DNA from: Cynocephalus volans
Lineage: Eukaryota; Chordata; Mammalia; Dermoptera; Cynocephalidae
Direction of reading: 5' to 3'
Assembly (NCBI RefSeq): GCF_027409185.1
Contig: NC_084462.1
Location: 43,224,679-43,288,678, forward strand
Length of the DNA: 64,000 nt
The notes beneath the pieces are model-generated. The model ran no database searches. It was not told the DNA's origin and worked only from the letters and a program-made list of their open reading frames with translations. A program made the position numbers and the translations under genes. Below, in pieces: positions 10,251 through 20,164 of this stretch; position 1 is the stretch's first letter; every line of letters begins with the position of its first letter.

Positions 10251-11406
10251 AGGCCATTGGGCTTCTTGGCCAGCCACAGGGACAGGGGGGCCCAGGAGTC
10301 CCAAAATGACCACCACAGACTCAGACACTCAGGGCTTTCTACTGTCATCCAGTCAACCGAAGACTTCGCTGAGATTTGAGTACAAGGCCGGCTGTGGGAA
10401 GTGCTGCCCAGGGAAATCTGTCTAAGCAGGAACGGGCCTGGTAAACCTTTTTCATCTTTATTTCCCTTAGAGAAATTAAATAAAAGCCAGAGCTGGGAAA
10501 GGCCTCCAATAGGAACTAAGCCCAGGGCCTATTCTCAGCTTCAAGGTCATCTTGCTTCCATTTGCCAATGAGGGTCAGGACTCTGTCCATGCAAGAGAGT
10601 TCTGGAGACCATTCCAGAAATTCTCTGGCCCACACAGCTACACCATCTCTGGCTCCTCCTACACACCCCTCAGATGGAGCAAGGCTGGGCCTGGTGGGCA
10701 CCAGTGGGAGTCCAGGACGTGGTCTGGATGGGACCCCACCCAGTTCCCTGGGCCTCAGGCCCAACATGCAGGACTGTGTGCATTCCCGAGCTGCCTTGGA
10801 CCTGGACAACAGGGGTGAGCGACGTCAGGGCCTGGGAGGGCATCCTCCGATCTGGCCCTGGATTCCAGGGTGTGGTGGGAATGGAATCTGGCACAGCTTT
10901 GCCTGCCCCCTTGAGCGCAGCGGGCACAGAGCCGGTGCAGGCCAAACCCCGTCTCCACCAGCAAGAAGGTCAAGGGGCACGTGTAACACTGCTCACGCAA
11001 ACTGGGGATTGTTGTTTGCTTGATTTTGTTTTTTACATAAATACCAAACAACCATCTCTCCTTCCCTTCGACAAATCAGCAGCAACATTGTGAAAGCTGT
11101 TGGTGGGGGATGCATTTTAGGGCAGAAGGAAAGGGGTCTAAATCTGCCTAGGTGTCTGCCTGCCTGGAAAGGGGGTTTCTGAATGGGATGTCTGGGGAAG
11201 ACCCTTTCTACAGTGGAGATCCTGGTGGAGCTGGCTGCGGCCTGCACACCCCGGCCCCCTGCATAGGTGCAACTTGGAGCCCCTGCCTTTTTCCCAGTAC
11301 CATAGGAAAGGCCTCAGGTCTGCCTTCCTATTAGGAATCTTCAAGACCTGTGGCTCCTCTAAGCCTGGACATCGTACACACAAGTTAGAACCAAGCATGA
11401 CTGCTT
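10251..11406. other. Unclassified GC-rich sequence
   Basis: Several overlapping open frames of 80-150 codons occur on both strands between 10,516 and 11,093. They reflect GC-rich, stop-poor DNA. None shows a recognisable domain or splice structure. Confidence 0.4.
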
Positions 11407-11420
11407 TAGATTAAGATGGA

Positions 11421-11531
11421 TGGGCTGGCTGGTTTGCTCAGTTGTTCAGAGCATGGTGCTGATAACAGCAAGGTCCAAGGTTCAATCCTTGTACCAGCCA
11501 GACACTAAAAACAAATAAAATAAATAAATAA
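11421..11531 (+). mobile_element. CYN-type SINE, tRNA-Ile-derived monomer
   Basis: A tRNA-like body runs from 'ggctggctggtttgctcag' to 'gtaccagcc', followed by an A-rich tail (aaataaaataaataa). The Pol III A box is near 11434-11445 and the B box ggttcaatcc is at 11479-11488. The loop 'gctgataac' places a GAT (Ile) anticodon at 11461-11463. Flanking 14-base direct repeats with one mismatch (11407-11420 and 11532-11545, core ttaagatgga) are the target-site duplication of a retroposed copy. Mispairing in the arms and the A tail argue against a functional tRNA gene. Confidence 0.85.
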
Positions 11532-11545
11532 TAGGTTAAGATGGA

Positions 11546-12299
11546 CTTTGACCTCAGCAAGTAAAACGTCAATGAAAAGGCTGTGATTTCTGTGTAATGT
11601 CTGTGTACTGCTGGCCTGTTTCCTACCATGCCTCCAAGTATAGGAACCCAGACTCACAAGCCACATGCAAACCCCAAAGCACAGAGTATCCCCCACCTAC
11701 TCCCAGCCTACCTTGCTGACAGTGAGATGTGGGCACCAAAGTTTAAAAAGGCCAAATCGGTGCCAGCCACCCTGCTGTGGCCTATGACCTTTGGCTCCAT
11801 CACAGTTCCAAGACATTTGTCCAACAACCAAAGATGGCGGGGTCACTAGCACCATGCCGAGGGCAGTACAGCCTGAGGGACTTTGAAGAAGGGAATCGGC
11901 ATGCCTAAACGTAGGCCCAGCTGGCACAGAAGCAGCACACCCACTGCAGAGCCCCCTTCTCTCCAGGGCCAAGTTCAGCTATATTAATCTGCCAACCCAA
12001 GTCCAGCCAAGGGAATAAGATGCAGGGCCTGCTGCTTCCAAATGGTACACACGGCCTTCCCCACCTTGTGAGAAATCAGGCCAAAAGCATGAACGTATTC
12101 CCTTAGGTCTACAACAAACAGGGAAGGGCATAGCAAGCACACCCTGATCCACAGGGGGTTGAATCTGCACTCCTACCCTCAAGAGCACGACTGGACCACT
12201 GGGCATTATATTTAGGAATTTTCTGTAGATGTAACACTAGAGACACAGCTGCCCCTTCCTACCGGAGCTTAGCTAGGACACCACGACCTGGGCTGGACA
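11546..12299. other. Unclassified sequence
   Basis: No gene or confident repeat seen. Confidence 0.45.
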
Positions 12300-12900
12300 T
12301 CACAAAGTGCCTTTGTCTTTCCTTCTGCTTGCTCTTCCTGAGGTTTCATCCATTTCTGTGGCCGATGACTTCCAAATCTCTACCTGCAGCCCACAGCCTG
12401 CTCCTGGACTCCAGCTGCTACATAGCAGCTCTTCAGGACATCCTGTGTCTGCTCTGCAGATGCCTCAAACTCAGTATGTCCAAAACAAGCTGACTTTATT
12501 TCCCAGTGTTCCATCCTGACCTCAGATTCTTCTACAATTCTACATTCTATATCCTGATGAATCCATCCAGACCCAGCTCAGAAACTTCTACAAATCCCCA
12601 CTATTGCCATCACCACCTCATCCACAGATACCACTTTCACTGGATCCCCCACCTCCACCTCCACCATCTTACACATACGCACAAACATGCATGTGTGGAC
12701 ACACACACACTCTCTCTCTCTCTCTCTCTCTCTCCTACTAGGTAGTCCAGTTCTAGTGATTATTTCTCCTAAATTTTTCTGTGGAGTCTGCCCAAATACC
12801 ACTCCTTTTCCTCCCACCTGGCCCATATACAGCCATTAGAATAATCTTTCTAGAATGCTTAAAGCCCCACAATGACTCCAAACCACGTGCTCCCAGACTT
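12300..12900 (+). repeat. L2 LINE fragment
   Basis: 'gccgatgacttccaaatctc' and 'gatgcctcaaactcagtat' then 'gtccaaaacaagctgacttt' match the end of L2 ORF2. 'gaataatctttctagaatgc' and 'cttaaagccccacaatgact' match the segment after it. A CA/CT microsatellite interrupts it at about 12700-12734. Confidence 0.7.
12700..12734. repeat. (CA)n(CT)n microsatellite
   Basis: An acacacacac run passes directly into ctctctctct within the L2 fragment. Confidence 0.95.
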
Positions 12901-13059
12901 TCCAGAATGTGCCCTAGAAAAAGAGTCATCATCAAATTTGGGAAATGCTAGATTAAAAACTTAATTGCTTCTCTTTATTGCAAGATTTGTCAGAGCTTTT
13001 GATATGACTGAGCCCTAAGACGCACCAAGGGGGATAGAGCAGAGTTTCCCGTAACTTTT

Positions 13060-13716
13060 GCTGGAGCTCCTCAGGGAAGAAGGGACATTGAGGCACCTCT
13101 TTGGGTCTGGCTTCCCCTTCTCTGCCTCAAAAAAACTCTCCTCTGCCAATAAGGCTCGACCCAAAGCTTCTGTCTTTCCTTACACACCTTCCAAAGTTGA
13201 CATGATCACTCATCTGCTCTACTTCTTCCTTCCTCCCTCTCTTAATATTATACTAGCTTGTCCTTCTGGAACACTCTGCTCTCCTGCACAGCCTTCTGCT
13301 CATCCCCCTACCCTGCGGCCACTCTATGCTGGTCGGCTTCACCGGCCTGGCCCTCTCTACCCTTCCTGTCACTGGTGTTCCTTTGGGCTTGGCCCTGGCC
13401 CTCCTCCTGCCCTGGGCTCTGTCCTTAGCAATTTCCTGGCCCTGCACAGCTGTCCCGTGGCTGTGGCCTCTCCCATCCTCTGATAGCTGCCCCACTGATG
13501 TGCCCACCCCAGACCCTCCTCTGACCTTCCAGTCTGATTTCACAAAATGCCCACGTGACCAATGCCCTTTGACATCTCACTGGCACCTCAAATTCAGTGT
13601 AGCCAAAATATTAACTCTTAATCTTCCTCTTCAAACCTAATCTATTTCTAGTATTTTCTATCATCTGCCCTGTCCCCTTACCTCCATAGCTTTACTGACA
13701 GTTAATCCCCCTAGTT
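13060..13716 (+). repeat. L2 LINE fragment, left part of a split copy
   Basis: Pyrimidine-rich L2-like text includes 'tggcacctcaaattcagtgt' then 'agccaaaatattaactctta', the L2 ORF2 C-terminal region. It is interrupted by the L1 at 13,717 and resumes at about 14,434. Confidence 0.6.
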
Positions 13717-14433
13717 ATTTTTTTTAGAAAATTTTTTTTTATTGTGATAAGAATAATTAACATGTGATCTACATTCTTTAAATGCTTAACAGAAACTTTA
13801 TGCCCATTGATTAGCAACTCCCTATTTCCCCCACACCCCAGTCCTTGGTAACCACTATTTTACTTTCTGATTCTATGAGTTGCACTGCTTTATATATCTG
13901 ATATAAGTGGGATCATGCAGTATTTGTCCTTCCGCAACTGGCTTATTTCACTTAGCATAACGTCCTTCGGGTTCATCCGTGTTTTTGCGTATGGCAGGAT
14001 TAGCTAGTTTTGTAAAGCTGGATAATATTTTATCATGTGGCTATACCACGCTTTCTGTATCCATTCACCTGTCAACGGACACTCACAATGTCTCCACATC
14101 TTGCCTATCGTGGTTAATGCTGCAGTGACACGGGAGTACAGATATCTCTTTGAGATCCCATTTCAATTCTTCTGGATAAACACCCAGTAGTGGGACTGCT
14201 GGATCATATGGTAGTTCCAGTTTTAATTTTTTGAGGAATCTCTATACTATTTTCCACAAAGGCTGCACCTTTTTGAATTCCCGCCAACAGTATATGAGGA
14301 GTCCAGTTTCTCCATGTTCCTCCCAACACTTGTTTTTTGTTTTTTGAGAATAGCCGTCTTGACGGGTGTGAGGTGATCCCTCATTGTGGTTTTGGCTTGC
14401 ATTTCCCTGATGGTTAGTGATGAGGATTCTTTT
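13717..14433 (-). mobile_element. L1 LINE 3' end inserted in L2
   Basis: In reverse orientation the end of L1 ORF2 and 3' UTR is clear: 'taaacacccagtagtgggac' then 'tgctggatcatatggtagt', and 'tttgaattcccgccaacagt' then 'atatgaggagtcc'. The T-rich left edge (13717-13740) is the reversed A tail. Only about 0.7 kb is present (5'-truncated). I could not define target-site duplications. Confidence 0.88.
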
Positions 14434-15052
14434 TAGTCAGCCCATCTCTCTTGATCCCCACTGCTGCCACCCAATGCAGGCACCATCTCTTTTCCTTGGA
14501 TTCTTGCAGCAACCTCCAAACAGGTCTCCCCTCATCCATCCTTATACCTCCTCACCCCCACCCACTCTCTACACAAGCAGAGAAATCTTTTCAAATACAA
14601 ATCTTTCCCTTACCGAGACCCACTGTTTCCCCCTGGTATGCTCCCCCACCTCACCAGCGGTGTCTACCTCGGGCTTTCTGCAGGTCAGCCACACTGGATC
14701 TTCTAGAACACTTGCCCGACCCTTCCCTCTTCTTACTTTGCTCACCCAAACTCCTACATCTAGCTCCTTCACTCCTTCAGAGCTTAGTTCAAATGTCACT
14801 TCGGCCACACACCTTTCTCTGGCCCTTCTACATACACGTTCCTGCAACACTGCCCGCTTCCCCTTCCTAAACTCATTTCATGGTGACTAAATTGGTGACT
14901 GTAATTAGAGTCTGTTTCTGCTGCCAGAACCCAAACTCCAAAAGGTCAGGAGCATATCCATCTTTTTCTGTATCCTCAGGGCCTGGAAAGAGCCGGGTGC
15001 ACAGGTTGGCTCAGTGAATACTTCTGGCATTCATGCATGAAGGCCTTTGCTT
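14434..15052 (+). repeat. L2 LINE fragment, right part of the split copy
   Basis: Continues with 'agcttagttcaaatgtcact', 'ccccttcctaaactcatttc', 'aggtcaggagcatatccatc' and a tail near 15000-15050 like the L2 3' end ('ggctcagtgaatacttctgg'). Confidence 0.72.
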
Positions 15053-15054
15053 AT

Positions 15055-15185
15055 TCAGAAGCAGCCTCACTAACTGTGCTAAAAGCATAGGTTTTGGAGT
15101 CAGAAAAACAGGGCTCTACCTCTCACTAGCTTTGGTGCCTGATTGACTTTGCTCATTGGCAAGAGGGCTAACTGTACATGGGGCC
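15055..15185 (+). repeat. MIR SINE
   Basis: 'aaagcataggttttggagtc' then 'agaaaaacagggctctacct' is the MIR 5' half, followed by a degraded core. Confidence 0.65.
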
Positions 15186-15312
15186 TGGCATGTTTCCTAC
15201 TACACAAGGCAGCAGCCTCGCCCTTCTCAACAGGTCAACAAAAATCTCAATTCTCACCTCCTGAAGGTTCGCTGCTCTTAGATGTGCTACTTGCATCGCA
15301 CAGAGTGGAGCT

Positions 15313-15766
15313 TGCATTAGTTTCCTAGGGCTCCCATAACAAAGTACCACAGTCTGGGTGACCCGAACAGCAGAAACGCATTGTCCCATGGTTCTGGAGG
15401 AGGGAAGTCTGAGGTCAAGGTGCTGGCAGGGCTGGTTTCTTCCGAGAGCTGAGGAAGAAGCCATCCCAAGCCTCCTCTCCACTTCTGGAGGCTGGCTGGC
15501 GCCCTTCAGTGCACCGTGGCTTGTAAACCCCTGCTTGCATCTTCACATGGCATCCTCCCCATGTGAGTGTCTGCGTCCAAATTCATTATCTTTATAAGAA
15601 CATCAGTCATATTGGATTAGGGGCCCACCCTACTCTAGTATGACTTTTTCCTCATTTAACTAATTATATCTTCAATAACCCTACTTCCAAATAAGGTCAA
15701 GTTCTAAAGTACTGGGCATTTGAACTTCAACTTCACTTTTGGGGAGATACAACTCAGCCCATAACA
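15313..15766 (-). mobile_element. MLT1-type LTR (ERVL-MaLR), solo
   Basis: Reversed MLT1 text is unmistakable: 'tagtttcctagggctcccat', 'ggttctggaggagggaagtc', 'catcttcacatggcatcctc', 'cagtcatattggattagggg' and 'ttccaaataaggtcaagtt'. It starts TG and ends CA. Five-base flanks gagct (15308-15312) and gagcc (15767-15771) are a plausible target-site duplication with one change. Confidence 0.88.
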
Positions 15767-16569
15767 GAGCCTGTCCACAAGGTCTGAAGAGGGTACCTAG
15801 GGTGGGAGCCCTGGGTAGGCTGAGTGGGCATGGGCCCTCTGGGGTTGGTGGCAGGTGGGCAGGGTGAGTGCCCAGTGTGGCAGGCATGAGGCTGAGTGGC
15901 CTGAATTATGAGGCCTTCAGACTCTCCGTGGCCTAGGAAAGTCACTTTTGCATGAACAGAACTTTAATCTCCTCCAGAGCAGGCAGGAAGCCCTATTGCA
16001 TCTCTGGTGAGGGGGTTCAGTAGGGGTCTGCCCAGGGCTCTCCTTAGACCTCTTGTTCACAGCTCGATAAGCCAGCTCAGCTCCAAGTGTCCCACCTGCA
16101 AGTGTTGCTCCTGGCTGACCCAGGCGGCCACTCAGCCCTGCAAGGCAGTGGCTCCCGCGGCTCACTTATCTACTGATAGAGGAAGGCCCAACCCTCCCCT
16201 GCCTCATTCACCCTGTTAACGAAGAACTGAGGGCCAGCCAGAGCCTTCCCAGAACTTTCAAGATAAATGGGAGTGAGCAAATATTTCTGTAGCTTGGCTC
16301 ACTTCCCACAGTGGTGAGGCCCACTTCGAGGTCTGCAGACTCCGCTCCAGAGGGGCAGCAGTGCAGAGGGCTTCTCCTGACACGCAGGGGTGCCCCAGAC
16401 CCCACTGTCTGTGTGACCCTCAGCAGCTGGATGGCACAGCAGGCTCTTTCATGCAGTGTTTTGTCTTCATCAACGGTGGCAGAAGGGTTCTTGCCCAGGC
16501 CAGCCTGGAGCTTAGCTTATCATGATTCCTCCTTTCCTTCCCATGCACGCATCCAGGCTTCTTAGATTT
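15767..16569. other. Unclassified sequence
   Basis: No gene or confident repeat seen. Short open frames lack recognisable domains. Confidence 0.45.
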
Positions 16570-17125
16570 TAACTAGTGCCTACAGCTGGTGAGCCACAGC
16601 CCAGGCACATAGTAGGTGCTCAGTGAACATTTCCCAAATGCTTTCTGTGCCCCCAATGGGACGGCCACCTTTGCTCTCATCTCTGTCCTGGTGGTCTCTC
16701 CATCCCAGGGCATCTCGGCACCCCACATCCATCCGATCATGCACTGTTTGGATGTGCACAGGCTGTCTTCCTCACCAGCTTCCACCATGCCCAGAACAAT
16801 ACATCCCTGCCCCTCACCCTCTGCCTCAGCCACACCAAACTTCTTCTTGTTCCAGACCAAGCTGTGCTGCTTCCCACCAGCGTGGCTTTCCCAGTGCTTT
16901 TCCTTCTTTATGTAACCCTCTTTCCCCAGTTCTCTTGCCCACGAACTCCTATCCACCCTGTGAAAACCAGCTCCAACATCAATCTCTGTAACATCATCCT
17001 TGGTCACCCCACTCCTTCAGCTCTCCTCCCAGAGCAGGTCGGACACGTGTCCACTGTTGTATTTGTCACTCCATATTGTCATCCTTTGTCAATTAGCCAC
17101 TGTCTCCCATAAGTGTCCCAAAATG
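16570..17125 (+). repeat. L2 LINE fragments
   Basis: 'cacatagtaggtgctcagtg' near 16605 is an L2 3' terminus. The following C/T-rich text to 'cattagccactgtctccca'-like sequence near 17100 resembles a second plus-strand L2 piece. Confidence 0.55.
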
Positions 17126-17164
17126 CCAGTGTGCACAAAATCAACTGACGGCATCATAAAGAGG

Positions 17165-17275
17165 CTGGTCATCTGGCTCCAAGCCTGAGGTTCTTATTTG
17201 GGGGCCCAGGAATGTGCATTTAACAAACACACCAGGTGGTCTTGATGAAGATGGTTGGGGTCCCTCACTGAGACC
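17165..17275 (-). repeat. MER5-like hAT-Charlie fragment
   Basis: 'aatgtgcatttaacaaacac' then 'accaggtggtcttgatga' corresponds to the MER5 3' half. Confidence 0.55.
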
Positions 17276-17399
17276 TGCTGCTCCTGTGGTTCCAGGCTGG
17301 GGGATCTTGCCTTCTTCAGGGGCAGGTATCCCAGCTCCAGCTCAGTGCCCATTGCATGGAATGCTAAGAGAGCCAGAGTGAGTGGCCTTGGCTCCCATT

Positions 17400-17560
17400 G
17401 TGGTGGCCTCTCTTCCACAGCTAAGTGGCTATGGCAAGCCCCTCAGCCCCTCTGGGACTCAAGGAAGATCCCCAGGCCTGGCTCACAGGGTTGTGGGGAG
17501 GACTGGAGACCATAGAAAACTCAGGCACAGTGTCCGGACACAATACATGATCTGTCAACA
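17400..17560 (+). repeat. MIR SINE, diverged
   Basis: 'agtggctatggcaagcccct' then 'cagcccctctgggactc' and 'cacagggttgtggggagga' follow the MIR order. Confidence 0.5.
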
Positions 17561-18027
17561 TGGCTGAACTATAGCAACACGTTTCTTACTGTTTTCCACA
17601 AGTGCTGAGGCTTAACTTTGGTCATGTCCTGCGATATCTACTTGTAAACAGTGATAGATGAAAAACTCCCCTCCCTTCTTTGGAATCAATGGAGTTTAAA
17701 ACCTGTCCTGAGTTCCCCTATGTGACTTGCCAAGTTTTAGGAGGGTGGGTGTTGATGGATAGAGATAAAGGCACCGAGACTTCCCAAGAAGAAGACAAGA
17801 GGTGGGGAGTGTTTCTAGTCCTCCACATGTCCCTAGTGTTGGGGACAGGCCCTGGGGTGAGGACCATGGGGACAGCGATGGCCCTCAGCCCACACATACT
17901 GGCCAGTGAAGTACAGGTGGCTGGGAGCAGGGCCTGTGGGAGTTCTGTACCCCTGTCCCTGTTTAACCCAGCTCCAGTCAGTGTGTGTGTACTGCACCTC
18001 CCCGTGGGCTCTGTCTCACCCACGCAC
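17561..18027. other. Unclassified sequence
   Basis: Includes a 128-codon open frame (17680-18066) with no recognisable domain. Not called a gene. Confidence 0.4.
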
Positions 18028-18290
18028 CAAGTCATTCATTTATTCATTGACGCAACAGGTATTTAACAAGGACCTGTACCTGCTGTTACTGCCCTAGGCC
18101 CTGGGGGTACAGGGTGACAAGACTAGTGTCTACATAATAGGATTTACAACATCTGGGGGGACAGACAAGCAAATAGGAGAAAGGCAAGATGCAATTGCTG
18201 GGATGAAAGTCAACAGAAAGTTCTGCAGGGACTTGAGAGAAGGACCACCAATATGGAGCTCCCACCTTTGAGTGGGAACTGAGCTCTAAC
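18028..18290 (-). repeat. L2 LINE 3' end
   Basis: 'cattcatttattcattgacg' then 'aggccctgggggtacagggt' and 'ggacagacaagcaaatagg' are the reversed L2 3' region. Confidence 0.75.
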
Positions 18291-18659
18291 AGGCCCATGC
18301 TGCAATAGTCCTCCTTTCAGAATCAAGGCCTGTCTGGGCACTAGATGCTGCCCTGCTGCCCCCAGCCACATCCCGAGGTCTCAGCAACCTCATCTCTAGC
18401 ACCTGAGTCTGTGGGCCTGCAGGGGTTGGGTCTGGCCAGAAGGACTAAGCAGAGAGGGCAGAAAGAGCATGGGGAGCGGATGTGCCCAGAGAATTTGAAA
18501 TGGGGGCCTTGCCATGCCTGACACACAGACAGAGGGGTGGCTACCCCGGTGACAAAATGACTTCCTGGATAGTTCTTGCAGTGCCCCACTGTTTGACAGT
18601 GACTCGTCTTGGATGTCCACAAGCCTCTTAAAAAAAAAAAAGAAAGAAAAAACTTTTTA
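18291..18659. other. Unclassified sequence with an A-rich end
   Basis: No gene seen. A short A-rich run lies at about 18630-18650. Confidence 0.4.
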
Positions 18660-19720
18660 TTGAGCCAGTTTTGTTCATTCATTTATTCAAAAAAGTATTT
18701 ATTGCGCATCATCTAGGTGCCAGGCATAATTTTAGGTGCTTGGGATATGTCAGAGAGCAACATCAATAAAGACCCTGTTTTCCTGGAGTGTAGACTCTAG
18801 CAGAGGGAAACAGGTAAGAGACAATAAAGGTAATAAATTGATGAATTATACAGTGTGTAGAAAGTTATGAGCACTTGGAAGAAGAAAATAAAATGGGGTG
18901 AGGAATTTGGGGGCTCGGAGCATGAGGGAGCAAGTTGCAGGATTAAATCGGGTGGTCAGGTGAGGGCTCCTGGAACACACACTGGAGGAGGAGAGGGAGC
19001 GGCCGCGCAGGTGCTGAGGACAGGGCGCTGCCCGCAGAAGGCGTGGCAAGTGCACAGCCCTCATGGGGCTCTCACGCAAGGCTTGAGGAGCAGCGGAGAG
19101 ACTGAGGGCCAGAGCAGAGGAGTGGAGGGCAGAGGTGGGGAGAGGGGACGGGAGAGGTAAGGGGGCCACGGGCCAGGGCAGCCGCTGGGGGCCATGGGCA
19201 GAAGGATGTCACTGTCTGACTTACACTCTAACACAATCGCTCTGGCTGTTTTGTGGAGACTAGATTGGGGGGTGGAAAGAGGGAGACTGGCTGGGAGGCT
19301 TTGCTCAATGCAGAGGTAATCGTGGCTCCAACAGGTGAGAGCAGCCAGCCTGCTACGAAGCGGGCAGCCCTGGAAGGACCAACAGCGTTTCCTGACAGAC
19401 TGGACGTGGGATGTGTGAGAAGTGAGAAGCCAGTCTGAGTGGGTTTCTGTGGCCTGCAGTTGAGAGAGCTGAGTCCTGGCACTGGGGCTGGAGAGGGCCT
19501 CTCCCAGTTTGACTTTCCACCGGGCCCAAGGCCTGGCGGGATGACTCCTCAGAAACCACCCATTGCCCCATGAGGAGTTAGACGTGATGACTAAGCCAAA
19601 GGATTGAGTGAGCTGGCCACATTTACACACAGAAGCCTGGAGCAGAAAGAACAAGGGTGTGAATGAGAAATCCAGGAAATCCAGGAAACAGACTGGACCC
19701 AGGAGCTTGTGTGGGTCCAG
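18660..19720 (-). mobile_element. L2 LINE, about 1 kb reversed copy (3' UTR and end of ORF2)
   Basis: Starting at 'tcattcatttattcaaaaaa' the text follows the reversed L2 3' region in order: 'ctaggtgccaggcataattt', 'caataaagaccctgttttcc', 'gattaaatcgggtggtcagg', 'acacaatcgctctggctgtt', then 'aggaccaacagcg' and 'gacgtgggatgtgtgag'. This is the longest L2 segment in the window. It explains the 224-codon minus-strand open frame at 19,061-19,735, which is therefore not a host gene. Confidence 0.8.
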
Positions 19721-19789
19721 CACATTTTCCCACACGTTGTCAGCAGCTGCACAGACAGTCCTCTGTGGCTGAAACTTCTCCGTGAAGGC

Positions 19790-20162
19790 TTAAGTCACAC
19801 GCAATGGTCTATATGATTGCACTGGTGTGGTGGAAACCTACCATTTTGAGCTCCCTACATTTCCCAGCCTCCCTTGCTGTTAGGCCAGGTCATGTGACTA
19901 ATTCCGGCCAATGGGCTGTGAGCACAGGACACGTTTTACTTCTGGGACAAGCAGTAAGAGGCAGCGTGTGTCCTCCACCCCTCCTCTTCTCTGCTGCAGT
20001 GACCTGGGACAAAGTGGAGGGAGGCTGGACCCTCAATTCAACACGTGGAGAAGAACTACTGCCAACTCTCTCGGGACCTTACAGGAGCAAGAAATAAACT
20101 TTTGTTTATTACCCATTAATTTATTGTGCAGCATGGCATAGCCTACTCTGACAAATGCAGTG
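19790..20162 (+). repeat. LTR-like relic (MLT1/ERVL-MaLR type, subfamily unknown)
   Basis: 'ccagcctcccttgctgttag', 'ccaggtcatgtgactaattc' and 'cggccaatgggctgtgagc' are typical of an old MLT-like LTR. They are followed by an aataaa at 20093-20098 and a terminal 'catagcctactctgac'. It has the order of an LTR with its polyadenylation signal near the end. Confidence 0.6.
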
Positions 20163-20164
20163 GC

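Noticed and set aside
10562..11093. Three overlapping open frames of 139-153 codons
   Set aside because: Mutually overlapping in different frames, no recognisable motif, GC-rich low-stop DNA.
11421..11495. Possible functional tRNA-Ile gene
   Set aside because: A-rich tail and a 14-base target-site duplication show a retroposed SINE; arms carry mismatches and no Pol III terminator follows directly.
14417..14890. 157-codon open frame (plus)
   Set aside because: Falls in an L2 fragment; a second long frame overlaps it.
19061..19735. Longest open frame in the window (224 codons, minus)
   Set aside because: It lies within a reversed L2 copy, has no recognisable domain and is rich in S, L and P as expected from GC-rich transposon sequence.
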